From NCBI GenBank assembly GCA_937967795.1, contig CALBSK010000010.1:1-64000 (forward strand): DNA of 64,000 nt, written 5' to 3'. Positions 26,401-37,554 of this stretch are shown here, piece after piece. Under the pieces are notes generated by a model. It worked only from the letters and a program-made list of their open reading frames with translations. It searched no databases and was not told where the DNA came from. Within the stretch, counting starts at the first letter, position 1. Each line of letters starts with the position of its first letter. Both the position numbers and the translations under genes were made by a program. Source of the stretch: an uncultured Alphaproteobacteria bacterium. Lineage in GTDB: Bacteria; Pseudomonadota; Alphaproteobacteria; UBA9655.

Positions 26401-26951
26401 TTAAGGTCATCAATCATAATGATACGATGTGGCTTGACTTGCGCTTTCTCAAGGCGCTGGATCAGGGCGTTTCCCTTCGTTGACGTTTTTGCACCAGACC
26501 GCCGATCATTTGGCGCAAAGATAATTTCAATGTTTTCTGGAAAACCAGCTTTTTTGAGTTGCTCCTTTGTTGCTTCTTCTCTAGCAAAACTGCGTGCTGT
26601 TAGAAATATAATGGTAATATGTTTCTGTGGGTTCACCTCTGTCGTGTTTAAGACTTGCCAATCTTTAACCATTTCCACAACTTTGGGATCTAAATTAAGG
26701 ACCTCTTGATTGAAGGCTCGTCCTTCTCTCAGCACAGTTTGATCAATATCAAACACAATCCAATCCCCAGGCCGAACAATGACACCTGCCCTATCCATTT
26801 CTGAAATGTTTTTAATTTTTCTAATGGGTGATTTTGAACTCTTTTTTTCAATCTTATCAACAGAATCACCCTCCATTGCAAATGCAGGGGAAACAGATTG
26901 AACGAACATGCTTGTTGAAACCAGTAATAAAGTACCACGCCTAAAAAACAT
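20418..26951 (-). CDS. Giant secreted HAD-kinase-Nudix-LRR protein
   Basis: This 2177-residue protein is exported (signal peptide 1-25, AFA-ME). Residues 60-200 resemble a HAD phosphatase: D68-x-D70-x-T72, FLTAR with Thr118, Lys155/159 and IDD at 180-182. Residues 235-380 look like a kinase-fold module: Gly-rich loop 243-247, Lys262, Glu272/273, NFDIVIGNFKN around 345-355 and LDNGGSLRFR at 367-376, recalling HipA/actin-fragmin-kinase types. Residues 480-620 hold a Nudix domain with REVLEESLGY at 543-552. Around 820-910 FYHGT followed by GLSVNPFLFG hints at an ADP-ribosyltransferase-like fold, weakly. Residues 1300-2150 carry leucine-rich repeats of the ribonuclease-inhibitor type, interleaved with helical APWF modules. 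A host-directed effector is the natural inference. No frameshifts. Confidence 0.75.
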   Translation of the reverse strand: MFFRRGTLLLVSTSMFVQSVSPAFAMEGDSVDKIEKKSSKSPIRKIKNISEMDRAGVIVRPGDWIVFDIDQTVLREGRAFNQEVLNLDPKVVEMVKDWQVLNTTEVNPQKHITIIFLTARSFAREEATKEQLKKAGFPENIEIIFAPNDRRSGAKTSTKGNALIQRLEKAQVKPHRIIMIDDLKENLMDVYNSLQNNETHRHLLKSLKLLKRKVNTKIYESSDLLDRFPKELTGLTYVKSIIGGSGGVHVLRDAKGQLFTFKSVEKSEQMKEEILADALYRSLGVNVPSFAVYDHLPDIREIRNACTGPGPYRLAQFIEKDEKATRDSLAQKMREHFVADALLSNFDIVIGNFKNVDLDKNGTLWRLDNGGSLRFRALGASKFGLKDWDAYKVNELETMRQTTDGIFAYGSLTGEDLKTQAQDILNRSPALFRTLNEMATKLHLHNPSEVREMLRLRLDDLAKKYLLTPLDQEKGTDFQVMDGFMAPRFGAGILPYSIDPQTGQKVILLGKRVGHNWWCNFGGSSDLNKGLDPDKTLADTAAREVLEESLGYLSFTAQELAHKPSHGILNSAGVFYRMFIAQHPYVGVERLKKALSVPDYGWQHEYSEYRWVPLNLFMEDLAKNHTVEEESMKTVKVGDMILYPYFWEMLKESPVKNTLTNICAGKKVRATHTHDGRVQRVVSPLSVEDEKQQLAKTVVKKGFVLGQIKTRRPFAAEDAIDHFEEIQTMSGFLKEDEVKDLRKIMREAPYTQTQAYLHHIMGEKVYDSLEGQSELEVNTFLEEFAKCFNIRSRDKNSIDSQYTQILIKALDNEKKNKEKVVFYHGTDSLTCFLWDIFTAYRSQLKNLQENQLTTFRGLEKRFSSILDVDAFINTYKEIDGKVSNYKIVNDIHYADLGLSVNPFLFGNDGNLTSATYYLFYIMSSVQPTKQEDLFNAFMTETGIPGKFKDYKALFQQYYLCNDKFNSKLFQIFLDPQIVDCVSYMSVVGGDVITVLNDSVPYYGFAKIISELRTPPEKCNEKLQDRLSGKLGSSRDLNDLQGRIFLNPKIFYNPRYVSVNTYWRHPLSDDMEKSYSQKLNGQVSQDLARWLAQHCYLDSQTFVEGMPALKKSYRYVYEEEMKLPYIEQQSKDLLPSAIKNGNFQFIKEILEKHPNIDINEKIQPITYREEARVAIVPLSFLTPDTPNFSEIVKIFVERGLNTIEQLEIKEELQNKILNELFLYQDKLSQELSNSFNNLLGKKKNQPPRHLIELMKKGYTNLVSYILNEINELDVKLIRSDELPILVNILKTNKTLKKLKITEKDKISVMELLLREKEIDYKQAPWFKNTWDEFMLSPLGIINETLEKEFWALRAHILNIIENVNVLDWKIFELRRNENNHNQEDHLLIEGLKKNSTLKDLQLSEHTMWEVMTKLMVSPPGPFSHAPWFSKAREELFDDPEKYLRYAQDYNEDDAILLLLKNAPQEMELGRHLKYKGPWMEALIKGLSNNEAYAQLNLSGIWMDANLLSSLADALAVNTKLTSLNLKDCGISGEKVKFLAQGLKKNTTLAKLSLSKEEMLDVMGFLVKDSEGTFRQAPWFDVAWKDILEDSHESIKRAVKQKNNELIFQIINNEKIEHLDLTAFDYCYEHSWIDPVLKGLENHKTIQTLKVKSGDFDDAARMKKLTKMLQANSTLKRLELNGPYDLNEVSEKIFIEMLTRNTFLEDLIFQYPRQKLKILNHLYPYKDKLAGGLKKWTENAMIDLTSNLTTNLRLCCANTYLEHLVSFMLGHLSELKMANLYRVPVKFWDSLEKNKTISVADFEFCGNWRNSPIPGLANILRGTNSIHTLRLRNYISRADATALSEALIKNKTFNTLAFSNATSSESLLEGKSLAILADAVKKTHFSKILKVLPENELDLLDEVISHKEYMSSYWHDWMVPLWEKISSEAPLNLKKAIQSGHKNLALAILATGKVKELSMENIYLGEKQKDVLEDVLKNDKMLQSISGISDFGYEIFLKLMPVQDQLSKGAQEWIQNTWNALLENPEKSIEEVLGHGYKNEFIERLLKKAHLRMLTLSEMTDEKILLFFNSLENNTLLERVSLSGEIYDPTSVSQALYTKKNIALKILDLKECSFPYGIKDYEFKYIKNILENNKDLKIIMSENALKALAKELTAPLTESGQLIIHEEKHSESKESAHES

Positions 26952-27052
26952 ATTAAATTACCCAATTAAAAATAATTTCGATGCAGAAAGAATATAGTAT
27001 ATTATCTGATAATTTCAATACAACTGTTTTTGTCAGTCGTTAACTATAAAGA

Positions 27053-27178
27053 AGACGCTGCAAAAGGGTCTTTTCCCAAAAAAGTCATGCCGAATCTTTA
27101 GTCCCGGGCTTGGCCCCGGATCATTTCGGCATGACTTTGATAATTTTCAAAAAGATCCTGAAACAAGTTCAAGATGAG
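27053..27178. repeat. Dispersed palindromic MITE-like repeat, copy 1
   Basis: The left end GACGCTGCAAAAGG resembles the ends of the element at 62035-62153. Inside, AAAGTCATGCCGAA (27081-27094) and its exact complement (27125-27138) form a 14-bp stem enclosing a second GC-rich palindrome, followed by the shared AAAAAGATCCTGAA-x-CAAGTTCA core. The right end is not clear. It lies upstream of the giant LRR gene. Confidence 0.7.
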
Positions 27179-27233
27179 AATGCAAGTATTCCTACAACAA
27201 ACCGAGGTTAAATAAGTGCACCGAACCTAGATT

Positions 27234-28952
27234 TTACATTTTCTTTTCAGGCAAATCCTTTACTAAGGCTTTATAGACAGGGCGATAGAGATACTCAGGG
27301 TAGAAATGCTTCACTTCCTCAATAAAAGGATGCTGCTCATTAGGTACCATCTTATCTTTCACAAAAGTTTCCTTCAAAATTTGGCTAGCTTTCGCATAAG
27401 AATCTTTCACCCAATTGAATAATAGAACTTGTCTATCCATTTCCCGTCGATCTTCAGCATAAAGATGCCGCTGTTTTTCTTCTTTAACGCTGGAAGTTTC
27501 CGTACTCTCCCAAAGACTTTTTTGAAGTTTTTCAATTTTAACTTTATATTTTTGAAAATCTCCGCCCAGTCTCTTAAACCCTTCATTTTTTTTTAAAGCA
27601 TCGGCTACACTTTTAAACCATCGCGCCACAGAAAGAGCTCCGTGTATGTTTTCGGAAGAAGGAAGTTTAAGTTCTAATTTTTTTGCCAACCAATTCTCAT
27701 GGGTGGGAAGGGGCGCCCATGGGAGGCTTAAGTCGTTTTTCGTATAAAGCTCTTCAAAAACTCTGGCGTGCCAAAGTGATAATTTTTCGTCTTTTGCGGC
27801 GTTCTCATACATACAATTGTCTTGACTATAGTGGAATCCTGTAAATTGATAAGTATAATGTTGGAACAGCCCTTCTAAAAAGGTATCCTGTAGTTTTTCA
27901 TCTGGCCATTCGTCACCATGCCGGTGCATATCAGGAAAAAGCGATTTAGCTTTCATTGAATATTCCATCGAGTCCCCTAGAGTAGCTTCCATATCAGGAA
28001 TACTTAAATCCGTTAATCTTTCACTATTTATTTCCACTAATTCTTGCGTCTTATTTGGTATGATGGACTCTTCTACCTTAAGCATGTCATTCGTGTGGTT
28101 AATCTTCACTGGCTCTGGCGTAAGAGACAGCACATCTGTAGGTTCCACAGTAAATACCTCTACTGGAGTCATATTAAATAACTTGGCCCCCTCTCCTCCT
28201 CTCTCGATAAGACCGTCAATAACTTTATCTTCAAATTTTTGTAAAAAAAGGTTCATATTGGCAAGTTCTATTTTGGCCTCCTCTATACCTACCTCTTTAG
28301 TACCTATTTTTTTGCCAGCGTTCCTTCGCTTCGCTGCGTTTATTATATTGAAAAGATGTTGAGAGGAGACTTTAATGTCTGCAAGCTCTCGAAACTTAAT
28401 TCCCAAGGTTGGTACCCACAACCGATCGGACGGAGCAGGCTTAAGCGATTCTGCGCTTTTATAAATTTCTTTCTCCCTATCTTCAAAGCCTTTTTGAGCT
28501 TTCTTTTTTTCCTCCTTCAGAGCTTCTTTCTGCGTAGCAACGTATGTTCTGTGGGGTTGCCATCTTTCATCAAGCTCGTGGTTTGTGAGTGATTTCTCTG
28601 ATGTTTTGTACGGAGCAGGCTTAAGCGATTCTGCGCTTTCATAAATTTCGTTCTTCTTACTGTCAAAACCTATTTGAGCTTGCTTCCTTTCTTTCTCAAG
28701 AGACTCTTTTTCTTTGGCAATATATTCTTTATAGGACTTCCATTTCTCATCTTCCTCTTTGTCCGTTAGTAATTTTTCGCTTTTTTCCCTCTCAAGAGCA
28801 TCAAGAGCCCCTCGATACAATTTATGCGCCTGATTTTCATTCTTCTCTGAAAGCGGATCGTTAAGGTCGAATTTTATGGCATTCGCTTGACTTATACAAA
28901 TACTGAACATTGAAACGGTAGCGAGAATATTAAATTTACTCACAGGAAACAC
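27234..28952 (-). CDS. Secreted coiled-coil protein with tandem 56-aa duplication
   Basis: This 572-residue protein of unknown family has a signal peptide (1 to about 25, ending ANA). Residues 59-114 and 119-174 are two copies of one module: both begin EK-x-LT, contain DE-x-W and a Lys/Glu helix, and end SAESLKPAP. The duplication is visible in DNA too, near 28430-28469 and 28610-28649. The rest is largely helical and charged. It is transcribed in the same direction as, and upstream of, the giant LRR gene, about 280 bases apart, but the intervening repeat argues against a single operon. Likely exported; role unknown. Confidence 0.68.
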   Translation of the reverse strand: MFPVSKFNILATVSMFSICISQANAIKFDLNDPLSEKNENQAHKLYRGALDALEREKSEKLLTDKEEDEKWKSYKEYIAKEKESLEKERKQAQIGFDSKKNEIYESAESLKPAPYKTSEKSLTNHELDERWQPHRTYVATQKEALKEEKKKAQKGFEDREKEIYKSAESLKPAPSDRLWVPTLGIKFRELADIKVSSQHLFNIINAAKRRNAGKKIGTKEVGIEEAKIELANMNLFLQKFEDKVIDGLIERGGEGAKLFNMTPVEVFTVEPTDVLSLTPEPVKINHTNDMLKVEESIIPNKTQELVEINSERLTDLSIPDMEATLGDSMEYSMKAKSLFPDMHRHGDEWPDEKLQDTFLEGLFQHYTYQFTGFHYSQDNCMYENAAKDEKLSLWHARVFEELYTKNDLSLPWAPLPTHENWLAKKLELKLPSSENIHGALSVARWFKSVADALKKNEGFKRLGGDFQKYKVKIEKLQKSLWESTETSSVKEEKQRHLYAEDRREMDRQVLLFNWVKDSYAKASQILKETFVKDKMVPNEQHPFIEEVKHFYPEYLYRPVYKALVKDLPEKKM

Positions 28953-29098
28953 CTCTCATTAATTACATAAATTAAAAACAAAACATTCTACTTATAAGTA
29001 ATAATTGTTTTTGGTTATTTCAAGGGATTTTTTTTCATCAAAAGCCAGCACCGCCTCTCTTCCGAAGATCTTTCTCTTTCCTCTCAACAAGAGGCAGA

Positions 29099-32832
<3,734 letters not shown>

Positions 32833-32915
32833 GAAGTCCACCTTTGTTAACATCTCTCCTTATATACGATTTCAACGAGGCTGTTAATGGACTTATACAC
32901 TCAACAGAGTTAAAA

Positions 32916-32944
32916 TTGACAAAACACCCATTTTGTAATACCCT
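32916..32944 (+). promoter_or_regulatory. Candidate sigma-70 promoter
   Basis: TTGACA (32916-32921) is followed after 17 bases by TACCCT (32939-32944), 55 bases upstream of the small secreted gene. The -35 is perfect and the -10 is poor. Confidence 0.4.
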
Positions 32945-32998
32945 ATGGAAAAGGTAGAGTATAGCTATTAATTACAAAATACAGAGGGAGAAAATTTC

Positions 32999-33391
32999 AT
33001 GAAAGGTCCTGTTTTATTATCTGTTGCTGGGATGGCTTGCGCCCTTATAGGGACTGCACAAGCAGGGTATATTATCCCCCAACCAAGTACAACTCATGAA
33101 AACTGCATGGCATGGGCTGAAAATCAATCTGACCCTGCTTTAACGGAAGTGTTTCAACAATTTTGCACGGATCGTAAGGCTTGCAATCAAGATAACTCTA
33201 ACAATTATGAAACATGGAGTGAATGTGACTTAAGAGCCAAAAATAAACTCAACGCTGCTCTTGGAGGCATAACGCAAGTGTCTAGCAGCGGAGGCTCGGG
33301 AAACACCTCACCTGCTGTAACAGAAGTTGCCGATTCTGAATATGATAATCCAGAGCGTGAGAAAGGGTTTGGATATAGCAAGGGAGAATAA
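32999..33391 (+). CDS. Small secreted Cys-containing protein
   Basis: A 130-residue protein with AGAGGGAG upstream and a signal peptide ending TAQA at about residue 23. The mature part has four Cys spaced through residues 36-76 (ENCMAW, QFCTD, KACNQ, SECDL), suggesting two disulfides, then a Gly/Ser-rich linker and an acidic/basic tail. No known family. It ends before a bidirectional terminator shared with rpmB. Confidence 0.65.
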   Translation: MKGPVLLSVAGMACALIGTAQAGYIIPQPSTTHENCMAWAENQSDPALTEVFQQFCTDRKACNQDNSNNYETWSECDLRAKNKLNAALGGITQVSSSGGSGNTSPAVTEVADSEYDNPEREKGFGYSKGE

Positions 33392-33421
33392 TCAGTCATA
33401 TATTCTTTGCTTGTGGTTAAG

Positions 33422-33452
33422 AAAAAGCCCCACGAATATCCGTGGGGCTTTT
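33422..33452. terminator. Bidirectional rho-independent terminator
   Basis: AAAAAGCCCCACG and CGTGGGGCTTTT form a strong stem with A and T tracts on both sides. It separates the converging secreted-protein gene and rpmB and can serve both strands. Confidence 0.85.
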
Positions 33453-33477
33453 ATACGAATTTTCTGGTGTTTAAGTT

Positions 33478-33777
33478 TTACTCATGATTATGAGGGCAGC
33501 TGCATTTTTTTTCAATTTGACGCTTTAACCGTCTTGCTGCAGCTGTAAGTTTTCGATCAGCAGTTGTTTTTAGAAAAGTATCAATCCCGCCATTTTTTTC
33601 AACAGTCCGTAAACCTGAAGTAGACACTCTCATATGCACTTTTCCTCCTAACGTTTCACTTAAAAAAGTAGCGTCCTGAAGGTTGGGAGCAAATGTGCGC
33701 CGAGATTTGTTATTTGCATGAGAAACGTTATTACCGCTCATGACTTTCTTACCCGTAATTTCACATTCCCGTGGCAT
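33478..33777 (-). CDS. rpmB: 50S ribosomal protein L28
   Basis: This 99-residue protein begins with the L28 hallmark [25 protein letters not shown] and continues with the FAPNLQ and [20 protein letters not shown] segments. The length is typical of alphaproteobacterial L28. The sequence ends with CSCPHNHE, a short His/Cys tail that could bind metal. It is a monocistronic gene ending at the shared terminator. Confidence 0.95.
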   Translation of the reverse strand: MPRECEITGKKVMSGNNVSHANNKSRRTFAPNLQDATFLSETLGGKVHMRVSTSGLRTVEKNGGIDTFLKTTADRKLTAAARRLKRQIEKKCSCPHNHE

Positions 33778-33863
33778 AATAAATTTCCTTTGCTATTCAA
33801 AATTTCACTAGATTTAAGCCACATTAAAAAAAAGGTCAAGAATGTTGTTCGTCGTGTATAAGC

Positions 33864-35183
33864 TCAATAAGGTAAAATCAGAGAAGCTTGAAGGCCTCCG
33901 TGGTTTTTTGAAAAAGAAAGGGTAATATCCCCCCCATGGCTTTGAGCAATATCACGGGCAATTGTAAGGCCCAACCCTACTCCCCCTGTTGCCATATTGC
34001 GAGAGGAATCTAAACGGAAAAAAGGTTTAAAGACGTCTTCTTTCTTGTCCTCAGGGATACCGGGCCCATCATCCTCAACCGAGATTGTAAGATAGGCTTT
34101 ATCAACGGAAACAGTGAGCCAAATCTCATGACCATATCGGGTAGCATTATCAATAAGATTTGTCAGGCACCGCTTTAAGGCTTGAGGTTTGATGCATAAT
34201 ATAGGAAGAGGTTGGGAGAAATAGTGGACATTTTTATCCAGCTGAACGCGTCTCTCAATGGCCTCCAAAATAAGCTCATTCATGTTTGTTTCGCATGTTT
34301 CTTCAAGGCCATCACCCCGAGCAAAAGCCAAATACCCTTCTAACATATTACTCATTTCCTCTACGTCTTTTTGAAGACCTTCCACTTCAGATGAAAGAGG
34401 CATCATAGCAAGTTGCAAACGCATACGCGTTAAAGGCGTTCTTAAATCATGAGAAACGCCAGCCAGCATGTCTGTTCGTTGAGTTAATTGTCGATGAAGA
34501 CGCTCCTTCATACCCAAGAAAGCTTGTGCAACTTTACGAATTTCAGTTGATCCTTCAGGCTTAAAATCTGGAAAAGAACGACCTTTTCCAAATCTATCCG
34601 TTGCAATAGCAAGCCGCCTTAGGGGCCTGACCTGATTATGCATAAAAAAAGAAGCGATAAGAAGAAAAAAAGCAGATGTGCCAGTTACCCACATAATAAA
34701 GAGTGCAAAACTTTTATTATAGAGACGTTTGCGAGGTATCATAAACTCTAAAATCCCGCCGTCGACTTGCGTTTTAATGACAATTTCTTTTGACTTAATA
34801 TCAAATGAATAAGGAGTAAAAATTTGCTTTTTTAAAGCTGCATCCAGAAAGCTATCTTGCCATTCTGCTGAAACAGCGGGATCAATGGTTCCTTCGGGAA
34901 AGAAATTCACTCTGAGCTTTAGGTGAGTTCCAGCCAAAAATCTATAAAAATTATTCTCTTCAGGTGTCGTATTGTAAAGCGCTACAATTGTGGCTACTTC
35001 TCCCGCAATGGTATTAGCAAGAGCTTTAGTCACTGTATCCCAATGATTATCAAAAAAAACATAAGCCGAGAGGGTTTCAACAAGCACTAAAGGTGCCATT
35101 AAAATAAGCAAAGATCTTCCAAACATGCTTTTGGGAAGATAAGCTTTTAATGTTTTAAAAGGATGTCTTAAAAAACGTTTCAT
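33864..35183 (-). CDS. EnvZ-like sensor histidine kinase
   Basis: A 439-residue inner-membrane kinase with TM helices at about 24-44 and 160-180 around a periplasmic sensor region, a HAMP domain (about 183-235), a HisKA box LAGVSHDLRTPLTRMRL with phospho-His245, and HATPase N, G1 and G2 boxes (LIDNATRYG, VEDDGPGIP, GGVGLGLTIARDI). It starts with an ATGA overlap on the response-regulator stop, so the pair is co-translated. Architecture fits EnvZ-type osmo- or envelope-sensing kinases; the true stimulus is not visible. Confidence 0.87.
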   Translation of the reverse strand: MKRFLRHPFKTLKAYLPKSMFGRSLLILMAPLVLVETLSAYVFFDNHWDTVTKALANTIAGEVATIVALYNTTPEENNFYRFLAGTHLKLRVNFFPEGTIDPAVSAEWQDSFLDAALKKQIFTPYSFDIKSKEIVIKTQVDGGILEFMIPRKRLYNKSFALFIMWVTGTSAFFLLIASFFMHNQVRPLRRLAIATDRFGKGRSFPDFKPEGSTEIRKVAQAFLGMKERLHRQLTQRTDMLAGVSHDLRTPLTRMRLQLAMMPLSSEVEGLQKDVEEMSNMLEGYLAFARGDGLEETCETNMNELILEAIERRVQLDKNVHYFSQPLPILCIKPQALKRCLTNLIDNATRYGHEIWLTVSVDKAYLTISVEDDGPGIPEDKKEDVFKPFFRLDSSRNMATGGVGLGLTIARDIAQSHGGDITLSFSKNHGGLQASLILPY

Positions 35184-35875
35184 GCGTCTGGAATCAATAT
35201 ATAGCCTTTTCCACGTACCGTTTGAAGATAACGGGGAATTTTAGGATCATCTTCTATTTTTTTTCTCAAACGGGTGATTTGGACATCAATGGTTCGCGGA
35301 TTCAAATCTCCTTCATATTCAGCCGTTAAATCTTCTCGAGTCAGAGCTTTACCACGATGTCGAGCAAAAATCTTTAAGAGATTGCTTTCAACGGTCGTCA
35401 AGGCAATGGGAGTCCCTTGACGTTCGAGCCTATTGAATTGGAGATCATAGCTCACCTCTCCGAGGGAAAGAGAAATGACTCCCTTATGTCCTTGGCTACG
35501 ACGCAGGATGGCTTGGAGACGGAGCAAAAGCTCGCGTGGATCGAAAGGCTTGGAAAGGTAGTCATCTGCTCCATGACGGAGTCCCGTGATTCGATTTTCA
35601 GTCTCTCCCATCGCTGTTAGAAGAAGGATGGGCGTATCTTTAAGGCGCATAGGTCCATTTCGAATATATTCCGTTAAGGAAAAACCATCTTCTTCTGGCA
35701 TCATAACGTCCAAAACCATTAAATCAAAAATAAAAATCTCCATAAGCTCACGAGCGTGAGCAGCTTCTCGAGCAGTAGAAACGAAAAAACCATTTTCTAT
35801 CAGAAATTTGCGTAAAAGATCACGCAACCGTTCATCGTCATCCACCAGTAGAATATGAGGTTTTACCATTGTCAT
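35180..35875 (-). CDS. OmpR-family response regulator
   Basis: This 231-residue regulator has a receiver domain with acidic pocket DDDE (about 12-15), phospho-acceptor Asp56 in LMVLDVMMPEEDG, and the KPFDPRELLLR segment, followed by a winged-helix DNA-binding domain with LTTVESNLLKIFARHRGKALTRE and NPRTIDVQITRLRKKIE, closing in TVRGKGYIL. It partners with the downstream sensor kinase. It is divergent from lpdA. A start two codons later is equally possible. Confidence 0.9.
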   Translation of the reverse strand: MTMVKPHILLVDDDERLRDLLRKFLIENGFFVSTAREAAHARELMEIFIFDLMVLDVMMPEEDGFSLTEYIRNGPMRLKDTPILLLTAMGETENRITGLRHGADDYLSKPFDPRELLLRLQAILRRSQGHKGVISLSLGEVSYDLQFNRLERQGTPIALTTVESNLLKIFARHRGKALTREDLTAEYEGDLNPRTIDVQITRLRKKIEDDPKIPRYLQTVRGKGYILIPDA

Positions 35876-35993
35876 AAATAAACACTATAAAGCATCTTTC
35901 ATAAATGAAAAGAAATTTACCATGGTGATCCTTTTATACATATGGTATCAGCCGATACAAGCAGTTAGAAACGAAAAGATAAGGAGTCAGAAA

Positions 35994-37391
35994 ATGGCAG
36001 ATTATGATGTTGTGATTGTGGGAGGTGGTCCTGGTGGCTATGTCGCAGCAATTCGTGCGAGCCAATTGGGACTTAAAACGGCTGTTGTGGAAAAACAGCA
36101 TATGGGGGGCATTTGCCTGAATTGGGGATGCATTCCGACAAAGGCTCTCTTACGTACCTCAGAAATTAATCATCTTCTTCATTCCTTAGACGCCTATGGT
36201 TTTAAAGCTGAGAAAATATCATATGATTTTAAAAAAATTATTGAGAGGTCTCGCGCCGTCGCAACCCAACTTGCAAATGGTGTTCGGCACCTTATGAAAA
36301 AAAATAAAATTACAGTGATTGAAGGAGAGGCTCAAATTAAAGGACGTCAAGGTGGTGAAATTGAAATAAGCATTGATGGCAAAACTGTTCTTAAAACAAC
36401 CCATGTTGTTTTAGCGACAGGAGCGCGTGCGCGGCAACTTCCGGGGCTTGAAGCTGATGGAAAACTTATTTGGACCTACAAAGAAGCAATGGTTCCTGAA
36501 AAAATGCCAAACTCTCTTTTGGTTGTTGGATCGGGAGCCATAGGAATTGAATTTGCAAGTTTTTACCGTTTAATGGGCGCTACAGTGACCGTTGTTGAAG
36601 TTCAAGATCAGATTCTTCCCCTTGAAGACAAAGAAATTTCAGCCTTGGCACGAAAATCTTTTGAAAAACAAGGGATCAAAATTCACACAGGATCAACGGT
36701 TAAGTCCTTAAAGAAAAATGAAGACTCCGTAACGGTGGTTCTCGAAATGAAGGAAAAACTGCAAGAAATCACCATTGATCGCGTGATTTTAGCCGTAGGC
36801 ATTATAGGAAATACGGAAAATTTGGGCCTTGAGAAAACAAAGATCAAAGTTGAAAAAGGGCATATCCTCACCAATGAATGGTGTGCAACTGATGAACCCG
36901 GCATTTATGCGATTGGTGATGTAGCTGGCGGCCCTTGGCTTGCCCATAAAGCGAGCCACGAAGGCGTTTTGTGTGTTGAAAAGATAAAAGAGCTAAAAAG
37001 CGCTCACCCCATGAAAAAGACAGATATTCCAGGATGCACCTATAGTTATCCTCAAATTGCGAGCGTGGGGTTGACGGAAGACGCGGCTAAATCCCTTGGA
37101 AAGTATGATCTAAAGATCGGACGATTTCCTTACTTGGCCAATGGGAAAGCCATCGCCATGGGAGAGCCGGAAGGGCTTATTAAAACCATTTTTGATGGTA
37201 AAACAGGTGAACTTTTAGGAGCTCATTTGATAGGAGCTGACGTTACCGAATTAATCCAAGGGTTTTGTTTAGCAAAAACTCTTGAAGCCACCGAAGAAGA
37301 GATTATGAATACTATTTTCCCTCATCCGACTCTTTCTGAGATGATGCATGAATCTGTCCTGGATGCTTTTGGGAGAGTTATCCATTTTTGA
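35994..37391 (+). CDS. lpdA: Dihydrolipoyl dehydrogenase (E3)
   Basis: A 465-residue flavoprotein that reoxidises dihydrolipoamide in pyruvate and 2-oxoglutarate dehydrogenase complexes. Marks: FAD-binding VVIVGGGPGGY at the N-terminus, redox disulfide GGICLNWGCIPTKAL, NAD-binding VVGSGAIGIEFASFY, FAD motif YAIGDVAGG, and the C-terminal catalytic HPHPT-type segment (FPHPTLSE). The start at 35994 has AAGGAG upstream; a longer frame from 35922 lacks this. It stands apart from E1/E2 genes. Confidence 0.95.
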   Translation: MADYDVVIVGGGPGGYVAAIRASQLGLKTAVVEKQHMGGICLNWGCIPTKALLRTSEINHLLHSLDAYGFKAEKISYDFKKIIERSRAVATQLANGVRHLMKKNKITVIEGEAQIKGRQGGEIEISIDGKTVLKTTHVVLATGARARQLPGLEADGKLIWTYKEAMVPEKMPNSLLVVGSGAIGIEFASFYRLMGATVTVVEVQDQILPLEDKEISALARKSFEKQGIKIHTGSTVKSLKKNEDSVTVVLEMKEKLQEITIDRVILAVGIIGNTENLGLEKTKIKVEKGHILTNEWCATDEPGIYAIGDVAGGPWLAHKASHEGVLCVEKIKELKSAHPMKKTDIPGCTYSYPQIASVGLTEDAAKSLGKYDLKIGRFPYLANGKAIAMGEPEGLIKTIFDGKTGELLGAHLIGADVTELIQGFCLAKTLEATEEEIMNTIFPHPTLSEMMHESVLDAFGRVIHF

Positions 37392-37430
37392 GAGAAGAAA
37401 ACCCGCACTTCGTAATTGACTTCTCGTCAA

Positions 37431-37537
37431 AAGAGGGGCATCAATTAAATACGTACTCGATGAATGGAGAAAGCCGAATGAATTTTTATCGATTTAGAAG
37501 CGGGACCTCAAAGTTAATTAGATCTTTGTCCCCTCTT
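37431..37537 (+). promoter_or_regulatory. Possible leader RNA structure upstream of ABC transporter
   Basis: AAGAGGGG (37431-37438) can pair with CCCCTCTT (37530-37537), enclosing about 90 bases and ending 17 bases before the transporter gene start, near its ribosome site. No tryptophan-rich leader peptide is present inside, so classical attenuation is not supported. It may be chance. Confidence 0.25.
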
Positions 37538-37554
37538 ATCAATAGGATTCACTT

